From the NCBI GenBank assembly GCA_030524455.1, contig JAUNGT010000007.1, positions 1 to 64,000 of the forward strand: a DNA stretch of 64,000 nt. Reading direction: 5' to 3'. The position numbers and the translations under genes were made by a program. The DNA comes from Eubacteriales bacterium (GTDB lineage Bacteria > Bacillota > Clostridia > Lachnospirales > Lachnospiraceae). Positions 34,484 to 43,247 of this stretch are shown here, in pieces (position 1 is the first letter of the stretch; every line of letters begins with the position of its first letter). A model generated the notes under the pieces. It did not search any database. It was given only the letters and a program-made list of their open reading frames with translations, and was not told the origin of the DNA.

Positions 34484-36286
34484 ATGGGGAAAAAGTACAG
34501 CTTTTGGGGGAACGCAGCCTATCATTGGAAGGAACAGCTTCAAAGGGAGCCGAAAATGGCGGCGGCGGTCGTTGCCCTGACCGCTTTGTCGGCGGCGCTT
34601 CCGCTGTGGAACGCGCGGCTTCCCCAGCGGATTCTGCAGGGGCTGGAGGAGCATTTGGCTCTGACGGCGTATGTGCGGGGAATCGTTGCGCTGGCAGGTA
34701 TTTTGGCGGTGGGAAATATGCTGAAGGCAGCGCTCACCGGCTATGTCAGGCGGATGCAGGGGCCGTTTGAGGATGAATACAATCTCAGAATCCTCAAAAA
34801 AAGGCTGCGCGTGGATTATGAAATGTTGGAGAGCGAGGCGTTCAACAGAGACGCGCATGCGGTGTACGATTCGCTTTATCGGAGCCGCTCCGTGATTCGG
34901 GACAGCTCTGTGATCTGGCAGCAGTTTCTGACCGCGATTGCCGGAGTTCTTCTTTACGGTACGATTTTGTTTCGCCGGAGCCGGATGCTGGCGGCGCTGG
35001 TTGCCGCCACGGCGGTTGTCACATTTCTTTTCAAGAGAAAAGCGGATGCGTTTGAACGAAGGCTTCGCCCGCGGGCGGATGAGGCCGTCAGAAACATGCG
35101 ATATGTGGAAGAACAGGCTTATGATTTTTCCGCGGGAAAGGACATTCGCCTTTATCGGCTGGAAGGTTGGCTGTTCTCGATTTTAAGGCGGGAGCGGGCG
35201 CGGGGAGAAGGCTGTGTCCGGCAGTGGGAAACCGGTTTTCTGGGGGTGAATCTGTGGGATGCTTTCATGGGTTTTGCGCGGGACGCTGTGGCGTACCTTT
35301 ATCTGATTTACGAGATCACGCAGGGACGTATGGCTGTCTCGGATTTTGTGTGGTATACGGCAGTGGTCGCAAGCTGTCAGCAGGCGTGTTCGCTGCTTTT
35401 GGAAAACCGGGACTTGCTGGAAAGACTTCATTTTGATTATGCCAGGCTGAGAAGCTTTTTGGAGATGGACGAGCACCCGGTTTTTGCAGGGAAGGACAGG
35501 ATAGAAAAAAAGGAGCCGGTCTGCATCCGGCTGGAAAACGTGGGCTTTACCTATCCGGGCAGCAATGCGCCTACGCTCAAAAACATCAATCTGACCATCC
35601 GGGCGGGGGAAAAGGTTGCTCTGGTCGGTTTAAACGGGGCGGGAAAGTCAACGCTGGTCAAAATCCTGTGCGGCCTGTATCATCCCACGGAGGGGCGGAT
35701 CTATGTGGATGAAAAACCGGCGGAGGAATATGAACCGGCAAGCTATTTCCGCATGATCGCGGCGGTCTTTCAGGACGTCCGGCTCCTTCCCCTTACCATC
35801 GCGCAGAACGTGGCGGCGCAGGACGGGGAGACGTTTGACCGCGGCAGAGTGATCGGATGTCTGAAAGCGGCGGGCTTATGGGAGACGGTGAGCAGGCTGC
35901 CAAAAAGGGAGGATACCAGCCTGGGAAACGGTATCCTGGACGGCGGGATCGAGCTGTCCGGCGGACAAAGACAGAAGCTGTGGATGGCGAGGGCTTTCTA
36001 TAAGGACGCGCCGTTTTTGGTGCTGGACGAGCCGACAGCGGCGCTGGATCCGTTGGCGGAACAGGAAATTTACGAAAGATATGCGGAGTTGTCCGCTCAA
36101 AAAACATCCTTATTTATTTCACACAGGCTGGCCAGCACACAGTTTTGCGACAGGATCATACTGCTGGCGGACGGAAGCATTGCAGAGGAGGGCAGCCACA
36201 GTCAGTTGCTGGAAAAGGGAGGAAGCTACGCAAGGCTGTTTGCGGTGCAGGGGAGGAATTACAGGGAAGAGGATGGAGAGACGTAA
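34484..36286 (+). CDS. ABC exporter half-transporter 1
   Basis: 600 residues: six-helix membrane domain (about 20-310) fused to an ATPase domain (about 345-595). Walker A GLNGAGKST, Q-loop VFQDVRLLP, signature LSGGQRQKLWMARAF, Walker B LVLDEPTAALDP, H-loop FISHRLAS. It ends one base before its partner, so they form a heterodimer. The substrate is unknown; a GT2 follows. A weak RBS (GATGAGGG) and no clear own promoter: expression may rely on read-through of the importer terminator. Confidence 0.92.
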   Translation: MGKKYSFWGNAAYHWKEQLQREPKMAAAVVALTALSAALPLWNARLPQRILQGLEEHLALTAYVRGIVALAGILAVGNMLKAALTGYVRRMQGPFEDEYNLRILKKRLRVDYEMLESEAFNRDAHAVYDSLYRSRSVIRDSSVIWQQFLTAIAGVLLYGTILFRRSRMLAALVAATAVVTFLFKRKADAFERRLRPRADEAVRNMRYVEEQAYDFSAGKDIRLYRLEGWLFSILRRERARGEGCVRQWETGFLGVNLWDAFMGFARDAVAYLYLIYEITQGRMAVSDFVWYTAVVASCQQACSLLLENRDLLERLHFDYARLRSFLEMDEHPVFAGKDRIEKKEPVCIRLENVGFTYPGSNAPTLKNINLTIRAGEKVALVGLNGAGKSTLVKILCGLYHPTEGRIYVDEKPAEEYEPASYFRMIAAVFQDVRLLPLTIAQNVAAQDGETFDRGRVIGCLKAAGLWETVSRLPKREDTSLGNGILDGGIELSGGQRQKLWMARAFYKDAPFLVLDEPTAALDPLAEQEIYERYAELSAQKTSLFISHRLASTQFCDRIILLADGSIAEEGSHSQLLEKGGSYARLFAVQGRNYREEDGET

Positions 36287-36287
36287 C

Positions 36288-38144
36288 ATGAGCGAAAAAA
36301 AGGGTGTTGCAAAATTCCGGAAAGACATTTCGGTATACAGACGCATGATCCGGCTGCTGGATCGCTGCGACAGGGGATGGCGGGCTGTCGTCCTGAGCGC
36401 GCTGGTGGAAGGAATTTATCCGTTTATCGCCATTTATCTGTCGTCCCTGTTGTTGGACGCCCTGTATCAGAAAAAGGAAATGAAAGAGATTATGGCGCTG
36501 GCTCTGGCAGGGGCGGCGGTGGCTTTTGCGTTTACCGGGATAAAGCATTTTTTCGCCCGACAGAAAAACATCTTCTGGTGGGGACTGCAGCATCAGATGG
36601 CGGAGCCTCTGATGCAAAAGACGATGGAGATGGATTATGAGCTGACGGAAAACGGGAATGTCCGGGCCATGCGGATGCGCCAGGATGAAAACCGGAGAAG
36701 GGAAAGAGACATATTTGAACGCTTTTTGGAGCAGCTTGCGCTGCTTGTGGCCGCCGGGGCAAAGCTTGTTTTTTCCGTGATCACGGTGCTTCCCTTTTTG
36801 GGCAGCCTGGTGTTGCGAAAGACAGGCAGGGAGAGCGCCCTGTTTTTGGCGGCGGCCCTGGCCGTTTTGCTTCTTTGCTTTTGGGGGAATTACCGGTCCG
36901 TCCGGAGACAGGGAAGAAATCGGGTGAGCATCCATAAAGAGCATGCGGATGAAAACCGTTTGAACGATTATATGATGAATCATGTGGTGTTATCCATCGA
37001 GGCAGGGAAGGATATCCGGATTTTTCAGCTGCAGAAAATGATGGAAAACTACGGCAATCAAATGAATCGGAACTGGCGGCGCATGACGGTACAGTATGCC
37101 TCCAATGACGTCTGCCATCTGGGACTTCAGGGGATGCTGTCCTCCTGTGTGGGAGGGATCGTTTACTTATATGTGGCGGTCTGCGGTTATCTGGGGATCA
37201 TCAGTGTGGGCAGCGTGGTGCGGTATGCGGGGGCTGTACAGCAGCTGATCCAGTCTGTGACGGATCTGCTTTCCAGCTGGGGAAGGCTGCAGGCAGACCG
37301 GGATCAGATGGAGGACTATTTTCAATATCTGGATTTGCCAAATCGCAGGAAGCAGGGAAACCGCGCCGCAGAGGATGACAGAGACGGCTATGTATTTGAG
37401 TTTCAGAATGTTTCCTTCCGCTATCCCGGCGCAGACAGCGATGCGATCCGCAATCTGAACCTGACTTTGCCCGTCGCGGGACATATCGCGGTGGTAGGGC
37501 GAAACGGCTCCGGGAAAACGACCTTCATCAAGCTCTTGTGCAGGCTGTATGAGCCGACAGAAGGGACGATCCGTTTAAACGGCACAGACATCGGCAGCTA
37601 TGAGGAAACGGAATACAGGAAGCTGTTTTCCGTCGTATTTCAGGATTTTCATATGTTTGCGGCCCTCCTGGGAGAAAACATTTCCGGCGGATTTGAGACG
37701 GACGAAGGCCGGGCCCGGGACGCGCTGTGCCGGGCCGGGCTGGAAACGCTGTATGAGCAGCTGCCGGACGGTATGCAGACGATGCTCAATATGGATTTTG
37801 CCAATACGGGAAGAAAGCTGTCCGGCGGGGAGACGCAGAAGCTGGCGCTGGCGAGGGCAATCTACAAGGACGCTCCTCTGGTGATCCTGGACGAGCCGAC
37901 GGCGGCGCTGGATCCGGTTTCGGAGAATGAGATTTACGAGGGCTTTCATGAGATCGCCCGTCAAAAACCGGTGCTGTTCATTTCCCACAGACTTTCCTCC
38001 TGCCGCTTTACGGATGAGATCCTGGTGTTCGACGAAGGAAATATCATCCAGCGGGGAAGCCATGAGCGGCTGAAGGATGAAGACGGACTGTATCGGAGGA
38101 TGTGGGATTCGCAGGCGAGGTTCTTTCAGACAACAGGAGGCTGA
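36288..38144 (+). CDS. ABC exporter half-transporter 2
   Basis: 618 residues, same architecture as the preceding gene: membrane domain about 25-330, ATPase about 370-615. Walker A GRNGSGKTT, signature LSGGETQKLALARAI, Walker B VILDEPTAALDP. The start at 36288 is one base after the upstream stop and behind GGAGAG; the much longer open frame upstream lies inside the preceding gene. It ends one base before the GT2 start codon. Confidence 0.92.
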   Translation: MSEKKGVAKFRKDISVYRRMIRLLDRCDRGWRAVVLSALVEGIYPFIAIYLSSLLLDALYQKKEMKEIMALALAGAAVAFAFTGIKHFFARQKNIFWWGLQHQMAEPLMQKTMEMDYELTENGNVRAMRMRQDENRRRERDIFERFLEQLALLVAAGAKLVFSVITVLPFLGSLVLRKTGRESALFLAAALAVLLLCFWGNYRSVRRQGRNRVSIHKEHADENRLNDYMMNHVVLSIEAGKDIRIFQLQKMMENYGNQMNRNWRRMTVQYASNDVCHLGLQGMLSSCVGGIVYLYVAVCGYLGIISVGSVVRYAGAVQQLIQSVTDLLSSWGRLQADRDQMEDYFQYLDLPNRRKQGNRAAEDDRDGYVFEFQNVSFRYPGADSDAIRNLNLTLPVAGHIAVVGRNGSGKTTFIKLLCRLYEPTEGTIRLNGTDIGSYEETEYRKLFSVVFQDFHMFAALLGENISGGFETDEGRARDALCRAGLETLYEQLPDGMQTMLNMDFANTGRKLSGGETQKLALARAIYKDAPLVILDEPTAALDPVSENEIYEGFHEIARQKPVLFISHRLSSCRFTDEILVFDEGNIIQRGSHERLKDEDGLYRRMWDSQARFFQTTGG

Positions 38145-38145
38145 A

Positions 38146-39105
38146 ATGAGTGCATTGATCAGCATTATTGTTCCGGTATATAATTTTGAGGATTGTCTTG
38201 GCAGATGTGTGGACAGCATTTTGGGCCAGACCTATTCCGACATTGAGCTTATTTTGGTGGACGACGGCTCCCGGGATCAATCGGGCGCGATATGTGATGC
38301 CTATCAAAGTCTTGACCCAAGGGTGAAGGTGGTGCACAAGAAAAACGGAGGGACATCGGAGGCAAGAAATTACGGGCTGGAGCTGGCGTCGGGGGAGTAT
38401 ATAGGTTTTGTGGACGGCGATGATTTTATTGAGCCGGATTTCTATCAGGTGCTGTATGACCTGATCGTAAAGCACGGGACGGATATTTCGATGGTTTCCT
38501 ATCGGGAGGTTTGGGCAGACCGGGCCGTAGAGAAGGCGGACACCGGAAGGACCTTTGTGCTGGAACGGGAGGATGCGGTAAAGGGGCTGCTTCTCGATCA
38601 GGAGATTCAGAATTATGTTTGGAACAAGCTTTACAAAAGGGAGCTGTTCCGGGAGATCCGATTTCCGGTCGGAGTCGTTTATGATGACATCAATATCATG
38701 TACGAGCTGTTCCGGGAAAGCCGCAGCATCGTATACAGGGAAACGGCAAAATACAATTACTGCATCCGAGAGACCAGCGTGATCCATACGGACAGCCACA
38801 AGAAAAGGGAGGATGGGCTGCTTTCCATTCTGAAAAGATTTTATGAGGTGGAGAGGGATTTTCCTTCTCTGAAACAGTATAATGCATATGCTCTTGTCCT
38901 CTGGATGATCCGGATATATACTTATACGGTTAAGGGGGTCGATCCGGAGGACGGCTTCATAAAGGAGAGGATGCCGATGTTCTGCAGGCTTTATGAGGAG
39001 AATCCGGCGTTTATCCTGGAGCGGCTAAAGCCCCTGAAACGGGTCATTTTGTTCATCATGCTGTGGGATATTGAGAAAGGAAAAGAGGCTGTAAAAAAAC
39101 TATAA
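38146..39105 (+). CDS. family 2 glycosyltransferase
   Basis: 319-residue GT-A fold enzyme that adds a sugar to an unknown acceptor. N-terminal ISIIVPVYNFEDCLGRCVDSIL, nucleotide-sugar site LVDDGSRDQSG, NGGTSEARNYGL, and the metal-binding FVDGDDF. The C-terminal roughly 100 residues are helical with no clear membrane anchor. CAGGAGG precedes the ATG. With the two exporter genes it may build and export a glycoconjugate, or it may modify a secreted peptide; this is inference from position. Confidence 0.9.
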   Translation: MSALISIIVPVYNFEDCLGRCVDSILGQTYSDIELILVDDGSRDQSGAICDAYQSLDPRVKVVHKKNGGTSEARNYGLELASGEYIGFVDGDDFIEPDFYQVLYDLIVKHGTDISMVSYREVWADRAVEKADTGRTFVLEREDAVKGLLLDQEIQNYVWNKLYKRELFREIRFPVGVVYDDINIMYELFRESRSIVYRETAKYNYCIRETSVIHTDSHKKREDGLLSILKRFYEVERDFPSLKQYNAYALVLWMIRIYTYTVKGVDPEDGFIKERMPMFCRLYEENPAFILERLKPLKRVILFIMLWDIEKGKEAVKKL

Positions 39106-39124
39106 TCAGCCAGGAGGAGAAGAT

Positions 39125-40876
39125 ATGGCAGGAAGATTTGAGATTACGGATGATTTTTATTTGAACGGAGAGAAAATCAAGATCATTTCCGGCGGGATGC
39201 ATTATTTCCGGGTGCTTCCCGAATACTGGAGGGACCGTCTGGAAAAGCTGAAGGCTTTGGGCTGCAATACGGTGGAGACGTATATTCCCTGGAACCTGCA
39301 TGAGAAGGAAAAAGGGGAGTTTGATTTTTCCGGGATGCTGGATGTGGCGCGCTTTGTAAAGACGGCGCAGGAGCTTGGCCTGTGGGTGATTCTGCGGCCC
39401 ACTCCCTATATCTGCGGCGAGTGGGAGTTCGGCGGGCTGCCCTGGTGGCTGCTCAAAGAGGACGGCATGAAGCTGCGCTGTATGTATGAGCCTTATCTGA
39501 AGCATGTGAGGGAATATTATGCGAAGCTGTTTGAGGTCATCGCGCCGCTGCAGATCACGGAGGGCGGGCCGGTGATTTTCATGCAGATCGAGAACGAATA
39601 CGGCTATTACGGGGATGACACCGAGTATCTGGAATATATGAAGCAGCTGATGATTGACTGTGGCTGCACGGTTCCCATGGTGACCTCCGACGGGCCCTGG
39701 GGCGACGCCTTTGACTGCGGAAGAGTGGAGGGCGTTTTGCAGACCGGCAATTTCGGTTCCAAGGGAAAGCAGCAGTTTGCGGTAATGCGGGAAAAGATCG
39801 GTGCAGACAAGCCGCTGATGTGTATGGAGTTCTGGGTGGGCTGGTTTGACAACTGGGGCGTGGAATGCCATCAGACCGGAGACACGGCAGAGCATGTGAA
39901 GGATCTGGACGAGATCCTGTCCGAGGGCAGCGTAAATCTTTATATGTTCATCGGCGGCACCAACTTCGGCTTCACCAACGGCTCCAACTATTACGACGTG
40001 CTGACGCCCGATGTGACCTCCTACGATTACGACGCGGTGCTGACCGAGGACGGGCAGATTACGCCCAAGTACGAGGCCTTCCGGGAGGTGATCGCCAAAT
40101 ATGCTCCGGTTCCGGAGGTGAAGCTTTCCACAAAGATTGTGAGAAAGGCTTACGGAGAGCTTTCCGTACAAAGAAGCGCCGGGCTGTTTGAGAATCTGGA
40201 CAATCTGGCAAAGCCACAGGAGATGATTGCGCCCAAATCCATGGAGCGGCTGGGCCAGGGCTACGGTTATATTCTGTATGAGAGCGAGTGGAAGCGGGGC
40301 GGCGATATGGAGAAGGTGCGTCTCTACGGGGCCAACGACAGGGCAAACCTGTTCGTGGATGAAAAGCCGGTCCTGACCCTGTACGACCGGGAGCTTTTGG
40401 AGCCCCACACCTTTGAGACGCCGGTGAAAAAGGGAGAAAAGCTGTCGATCCTGGTGGAGAACATGGGCCGCGTAAACTTCGGGCCGGCGCTGGAGAAGCA
40501 GCGAAAAGGGATCGACCAGTGCGTGACCATCAACGATCACCAGCACTATCACTGGAAGGCATACTGTCTGCCCATGGAGGATCTGAGCGGACTGGATTTC
40601 TCCAAAGAGCCCAAAACCGGTACGCCGGGCTTCTATGAATTTTCCCTGCAGGTGGATGAGGTCGGAGATACCTTCCTGGATTTTGCTGGCTGGGGCAAGG
40701 GCTGCGTGTTTGTCAACGGCTTCAATATCGGCCGCTTCTGGGAGATCGGGCCGCAGAAACGGCTGTATGTGCCCGCACCGCTGCTGCGCGAGGGCGAAAA
40801 TACGATCCTGATCTTCGAGACGGAGGGCAAGGCTCCCGGCAAGATCACCCTGCGCGATGAACCGGATTTGGGATAA
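39125..40876 (+). CDS. GH35 beta-galactosidase
   Basis: 583-residue glycoside hydrolase removing terminal beta-galactosyl residues. Acid/base Glu158 in IENEYG and nucleophile Glu235 in MCMEFWVGW; active-site blocks GGMHYFRVLP, NTVETYIPWNLHE, RPTPYICGEWEFGGLPWW. C-terminal jelly-roll domains end with GCVFVNGFNIGRFW. No signal peptide, so it acts inside the cell on imported oligosaccharide. It is 19 bases after the GT2. The stop TAA is the first three bases of R1 copy 3, so the final residues (..PDLG) abut the repeat. Confidence 0.95.
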   Translation: MAGRFEITDDFYLNGEKIKIISGGMHYFRVLPEYWRDRLEKLKALGCNTVETYIPWNLHEKEKGEFDFSGMLDVARFVKTAQELGLWVILRPTPYICGEWEFGGLPWWLLKEDGMKLRCMYEPYLKHVREYYAKLFEVIAPLQITEGGPVIFMQIENEYGYYGDDTEYLEYMKQLMIDCGCTVPMVTSDGPWGDAFDCGRVEGVLQTGNFGSKGKQQFAVMREKIGADKPLMCMEFWVGWFDNWGVECHQTGDTAEHVKDLDEILSEGSVNLYMFIGGTNFGFTNGSNYYDVLTPDVTSYDYDAVLTEDGQITPKYEAFREVIAKYAPVPEVKLSTKIVRKAYGELSVQRSAGLFENLDNLAKPQEMIAPKSMERLGQGYGYILYESEWKRGGDMEKVRLYGANDRANLFVDEKPVLTLYDRELLEPHTFETPVKKGEKLSILVENMGRVNFGPALEKQRKGIDQCVTINDHQHYHWKAYCLPMEDLSGLDFSKEPKTGTPGFYEFSLQVDEVGDTFLDFAGWGKGCVFVNGFNIGRFWEIGPQKRLYVPAPLLREGENTILIFETEGKAPGKITLRDEPDLG

Positions 40877-41035
40877 CAGTTCAGCCAGGCGGGAGGGAAC
40901 GGTCAAAATCGTGCTCGCACGAATTTTGGCCGATTGCTCCCGACTGAGGGAGCGCCCGTTCATGAGCAAAGGCAGCCGCGAAGCGGCGGAAAGCGCGACA
41001 GCGCGGCTTTGCGAATGGCGCGGGCTGAACTGTTA
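40874..41035 (+). repeat. R1 repeat, copy 3 (162 bp)
   Basis: TAACAGTTCAGCC ... GGCTGAACTGTTA, orientation A on the + strand. Hairpin arms CAGGCGGGAG/CTCCCGACTG (one mismatch). Like copy 2 it lacks the ACGGCGTTCCGCC block. It separates the GH35 gene from a new promoter for the DUF2264 gene. Confidence 0.85.
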
Positions 41036-41045
41036 TGATCGGGTA

Positions 41046-41061
41046 TAACAGTTCAGCCAGG
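41046..41061 (+). repeat. R1 end fragment
   Basis: TAACAGTTCAGCCAGG, the first 16 bases of R1, 10 bases after copy 3 ends. It may be the remnant of a second insertion or a local duplication. Confidence 0.6.
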
Positions 41062-41077
41062 TAACGCCCCTTTTTGC

Positions 41078-41106
41078 TTGCAGTTCTCAGGGGACGGTGC
41101 TAAAAT
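41078..41106 (+). promoter_or_regulatory. sigma-A promoter of the DUF2264-GH42 pair
   Basis: TTGCAG, 17 bases, TAAAAT, 48 bases before the ATG. Confidence 0.7.
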
Positions 41107-41154
41107 CAGAGGCAGAAAAATCGGGCTTAAGTGCTTGGGAAGGAAGAAATAAAA

Positions 41155-43227
41155 ATGGTATTTCATGCAAAAACACTGGACTTTAATGTAAGCCCCTACA
41201 CGGGGCTGACCCGGCAGAGCTGGATCGAGGCGGGGGAATATTTGCTGGAGGGGATTTTTGAGAATATCAAAAGCTTCGACGATCCCGTGGTGATGCCCCG
41301 CAAGGAGACGGAGGTGACCTATCCGCACAGCGCGGACGCGGTCTGGGAGTTTAAGGCGGAATATTTTGAGGGGCTGACCCGGACGCTGTTCATCGCGGCT
41401 CCGCTGATCCATGACAATCCGGAGCTGACGGTGTGCGGCTACAACCTGAGGGAGTATTACAAGTCCCATATCCTGCGCTCCTGCATCCCGGAGGATCCGC
41501 AGTCGGTGGGCACCTACCGCCAGCTCCAGGAGCTGACCGGCGATCCGCTCAGGACCTTCCAGCAGACGGTGGAGACCTGCGCGCTGGTGATCTGTCTGTG
41601 GATCTCCAAGGAACAGATCTGGGACACCTACACGAAGGAGGAAAAGGACATCATCGCCGGTTTTCTGTCGGACTACGCGCACGGCAATACGGTGCCTCAG
41701 AACTGGAGGCTGTTCAATATGCTGGACATGGCGTTTCTGCATATGGAGGGCTATCCGGTGGACGAGACGATCATGCTGGAGCACGCAAAGTCCATCCTGG
41801 ATTATTACGCCGGGGACGGCTGGTATCGGGACGGCCACAGCTTTGATTATTATTCCTGCTGGGCCTTCAATGTCTATGCGCCCATCTGGAATCAGTGGTA
41901 CGGCTACGAGCATGCGCCCTATCTGGCGCAGAAGTTTGAGGAATATTCCAACCGGCTGATGGAGAGCTATGACGGCTTCTTTGACCGGGACGGTTTCACG
42001 AATATGTGGGGACGCAGCAATATTTACCGCAATGCGGCCACAAGCGCTTTTGACGGCAATCTGATGCTGCGGCACGCAACGGCGGATCCGGGGCTTGCGA
42101 GAAGGATTTCCTCCGGCTCCCTGCTGCAGTTTCTGACCCGGGAGGATTTCCGCTTCAAGGGAGTGCCTACCCTGGGCTTTTACGGGCAGTTTACGCCGCT
42201 GGTGCAGGGCTATTCCTGCGCGGAGTCCCCGTTCTGGCTGGGCAAGGCCTTTTTGTGCCTGCATCTGCCTGCGGACCATCCCTTCTGGACGGCGAAGGAG
42301 AACAACGGCGCGTGGGAAGCGCTCGGGGAGAGGGAGACGAGGGTGACGGCCCTGGATGGGCCAGCGCTGTGTGTTTCCAACCATCAGGCAAACGGCGAGA
42401 CGGTGCTGCGCAGCGGCAAGGTGGTAAAAAATAAGGACGACCGGCACGGCATGTGGAACTATTCCAAGCTGTGCTTCAACACGAAATATCCCTGGGAGTC
42501 GGAGCCGGACCATGGCAGCGATACCCTGCCCGGCGAGGTGGAGTCCCAACAGTATGTGCTGCGCGACCTGACCCGCGCGGAGGATGCGCCGGATCTGTTC
42601 GAGCGCGCAAACGTGACCTTCTGGCACGGACAAAAGGAGCAGGTGCTCTACCGGCGTCAGTTTTTCAACTATGAGCTGAGCAAGGAGACGCACTGGATGA
42701 ACGCCCTGAATCTGGCGGACTTTACCGTCCCTTACGGCGTGATCCGGGCGGACAAGCTGCGCCTTTACGGGCATCCGGCAGCCCTGACTTTGGGCGCTTA
42801 CGGCTTTCCGGACAATGGTACTGAGATCCGGCAGCTGGAAAAAGAAGGGGCGAAGGCTGTCGTTTTGAAGGGGCATGATTTTACCGGGAGAGAAAAGCAG
42901 CTGGCGATGACGATTTACGACGGCTGGGAGGAGCTGGGGCTGCTGCACAGCGAGGGCACCAATCCGGATTCGGAAAAGTCCGTCGTGGTGTACGCCAAAA
43001 CCGCCCGCCGGGAGCTGTATCATTTCGGCCCCTATGTGCTGATCTCCCAGGTGATCACGAAGGAGAGCCTGGAGGATTTTTCGGAGGAGGAGCTTTTCCC
43101 TATTGAGAAGGTGGAATATACCGATCCGGAGGGGCTTGGAAGCTACGGGCCGGTGCGCATTACCTTAAAGGACGGCACGGTTCGGACGGTGGATTTTGAG
43201 GGGATGGAAGGAAAGCTGGAGCTGTAG
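41155..43227 (+). CDS. DUF2264 family protein, putative glycoside hydrolase
   Basis: 690-residue cytosolic protein. The N-terminal roughly 400 residues form an (alpha/alpha)-barrel-like DUF2264 domain (WYRDGHSFDYYSCWAFNVYAPI, GFTNMWGRSNIYRNAATSAF); a beta-sandwich domain follows. Some DUF2264 members are, as far as I recall, glucuronidases (CAZy GH154), so a uronyl-cleaving role is plausible but unproven. The start at 41155 has GGGAAGGAAG upstream; an in-frame GTG at 41131 lacks one. It is paired with GH42 20 bases downstream. Confidence 0.87.
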   Translation: MVFHAKTLDFNVSPYTGLTRQSWIEAGEYLLEGIFENIKSFDDPVVMPRKETEVTYPHSADAVWEFKAEYFEGLTRTLFIAAPLIHDNPELTVCGYNLREYYKSHILRSCIPEDPQSVGTYRQLQELTGDPLRTFQQTVETCALVICLWISKEQIWDTYTKEEKDIIAGFLSDYAHGNTVPQNWRLFNMLDMAFLHMEGYPVDETIMLEHAKSILDYYAGDGWYRDGHSFDYYSCWAFNVYAPIWNQWYGYEHAPYLAQKFEEYSNRLMESYDGFFDRDGFTNMWGRSNIYRNAATSAFDGNLMLRHATADPGLARRISSGSLLQFLTREDFRFKGVPTLGFYGQFTPLVQGYSCAESPFWLGKAFLCLHLPADHPFWTAKENNGAWEALGERETRVTALDGPALCVSNHQANGETVLRSGKVVKNKDDRHGMWNYSKLCFNTKYPWESEPDHGSDTLPGEVESQQYVLRDLTRAEDAPDLFERANVTFWHGQKEQVLYRRQFFNYELSKETHWMNALNLADFTVPYGVIRADKLRLYGHPAALTLGAYGFPDNGTEIRQLEKEGAKAVVLKGHDFTGREKQLAMTIYDGWEELGLLHSEGTNPDSEKSVVVYAKTARRELYHFGPYVLISQVITKESLEDFSEEELFPIEKVEYTDPEGLGSYGPVRITLKDGTVRTVDFEGMEGKLEL

Positions 43228-43247
43228 GAAAAGAAGGGAGAAATGCG

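Noticed and set aside
39056..40969. Long minus-strand open frame opposite the GH35 gene
   Set aside because: GH35 catalytic motifs are intact on the + strand; the antisense frame begins in R1 and shows no recognisable protein features.
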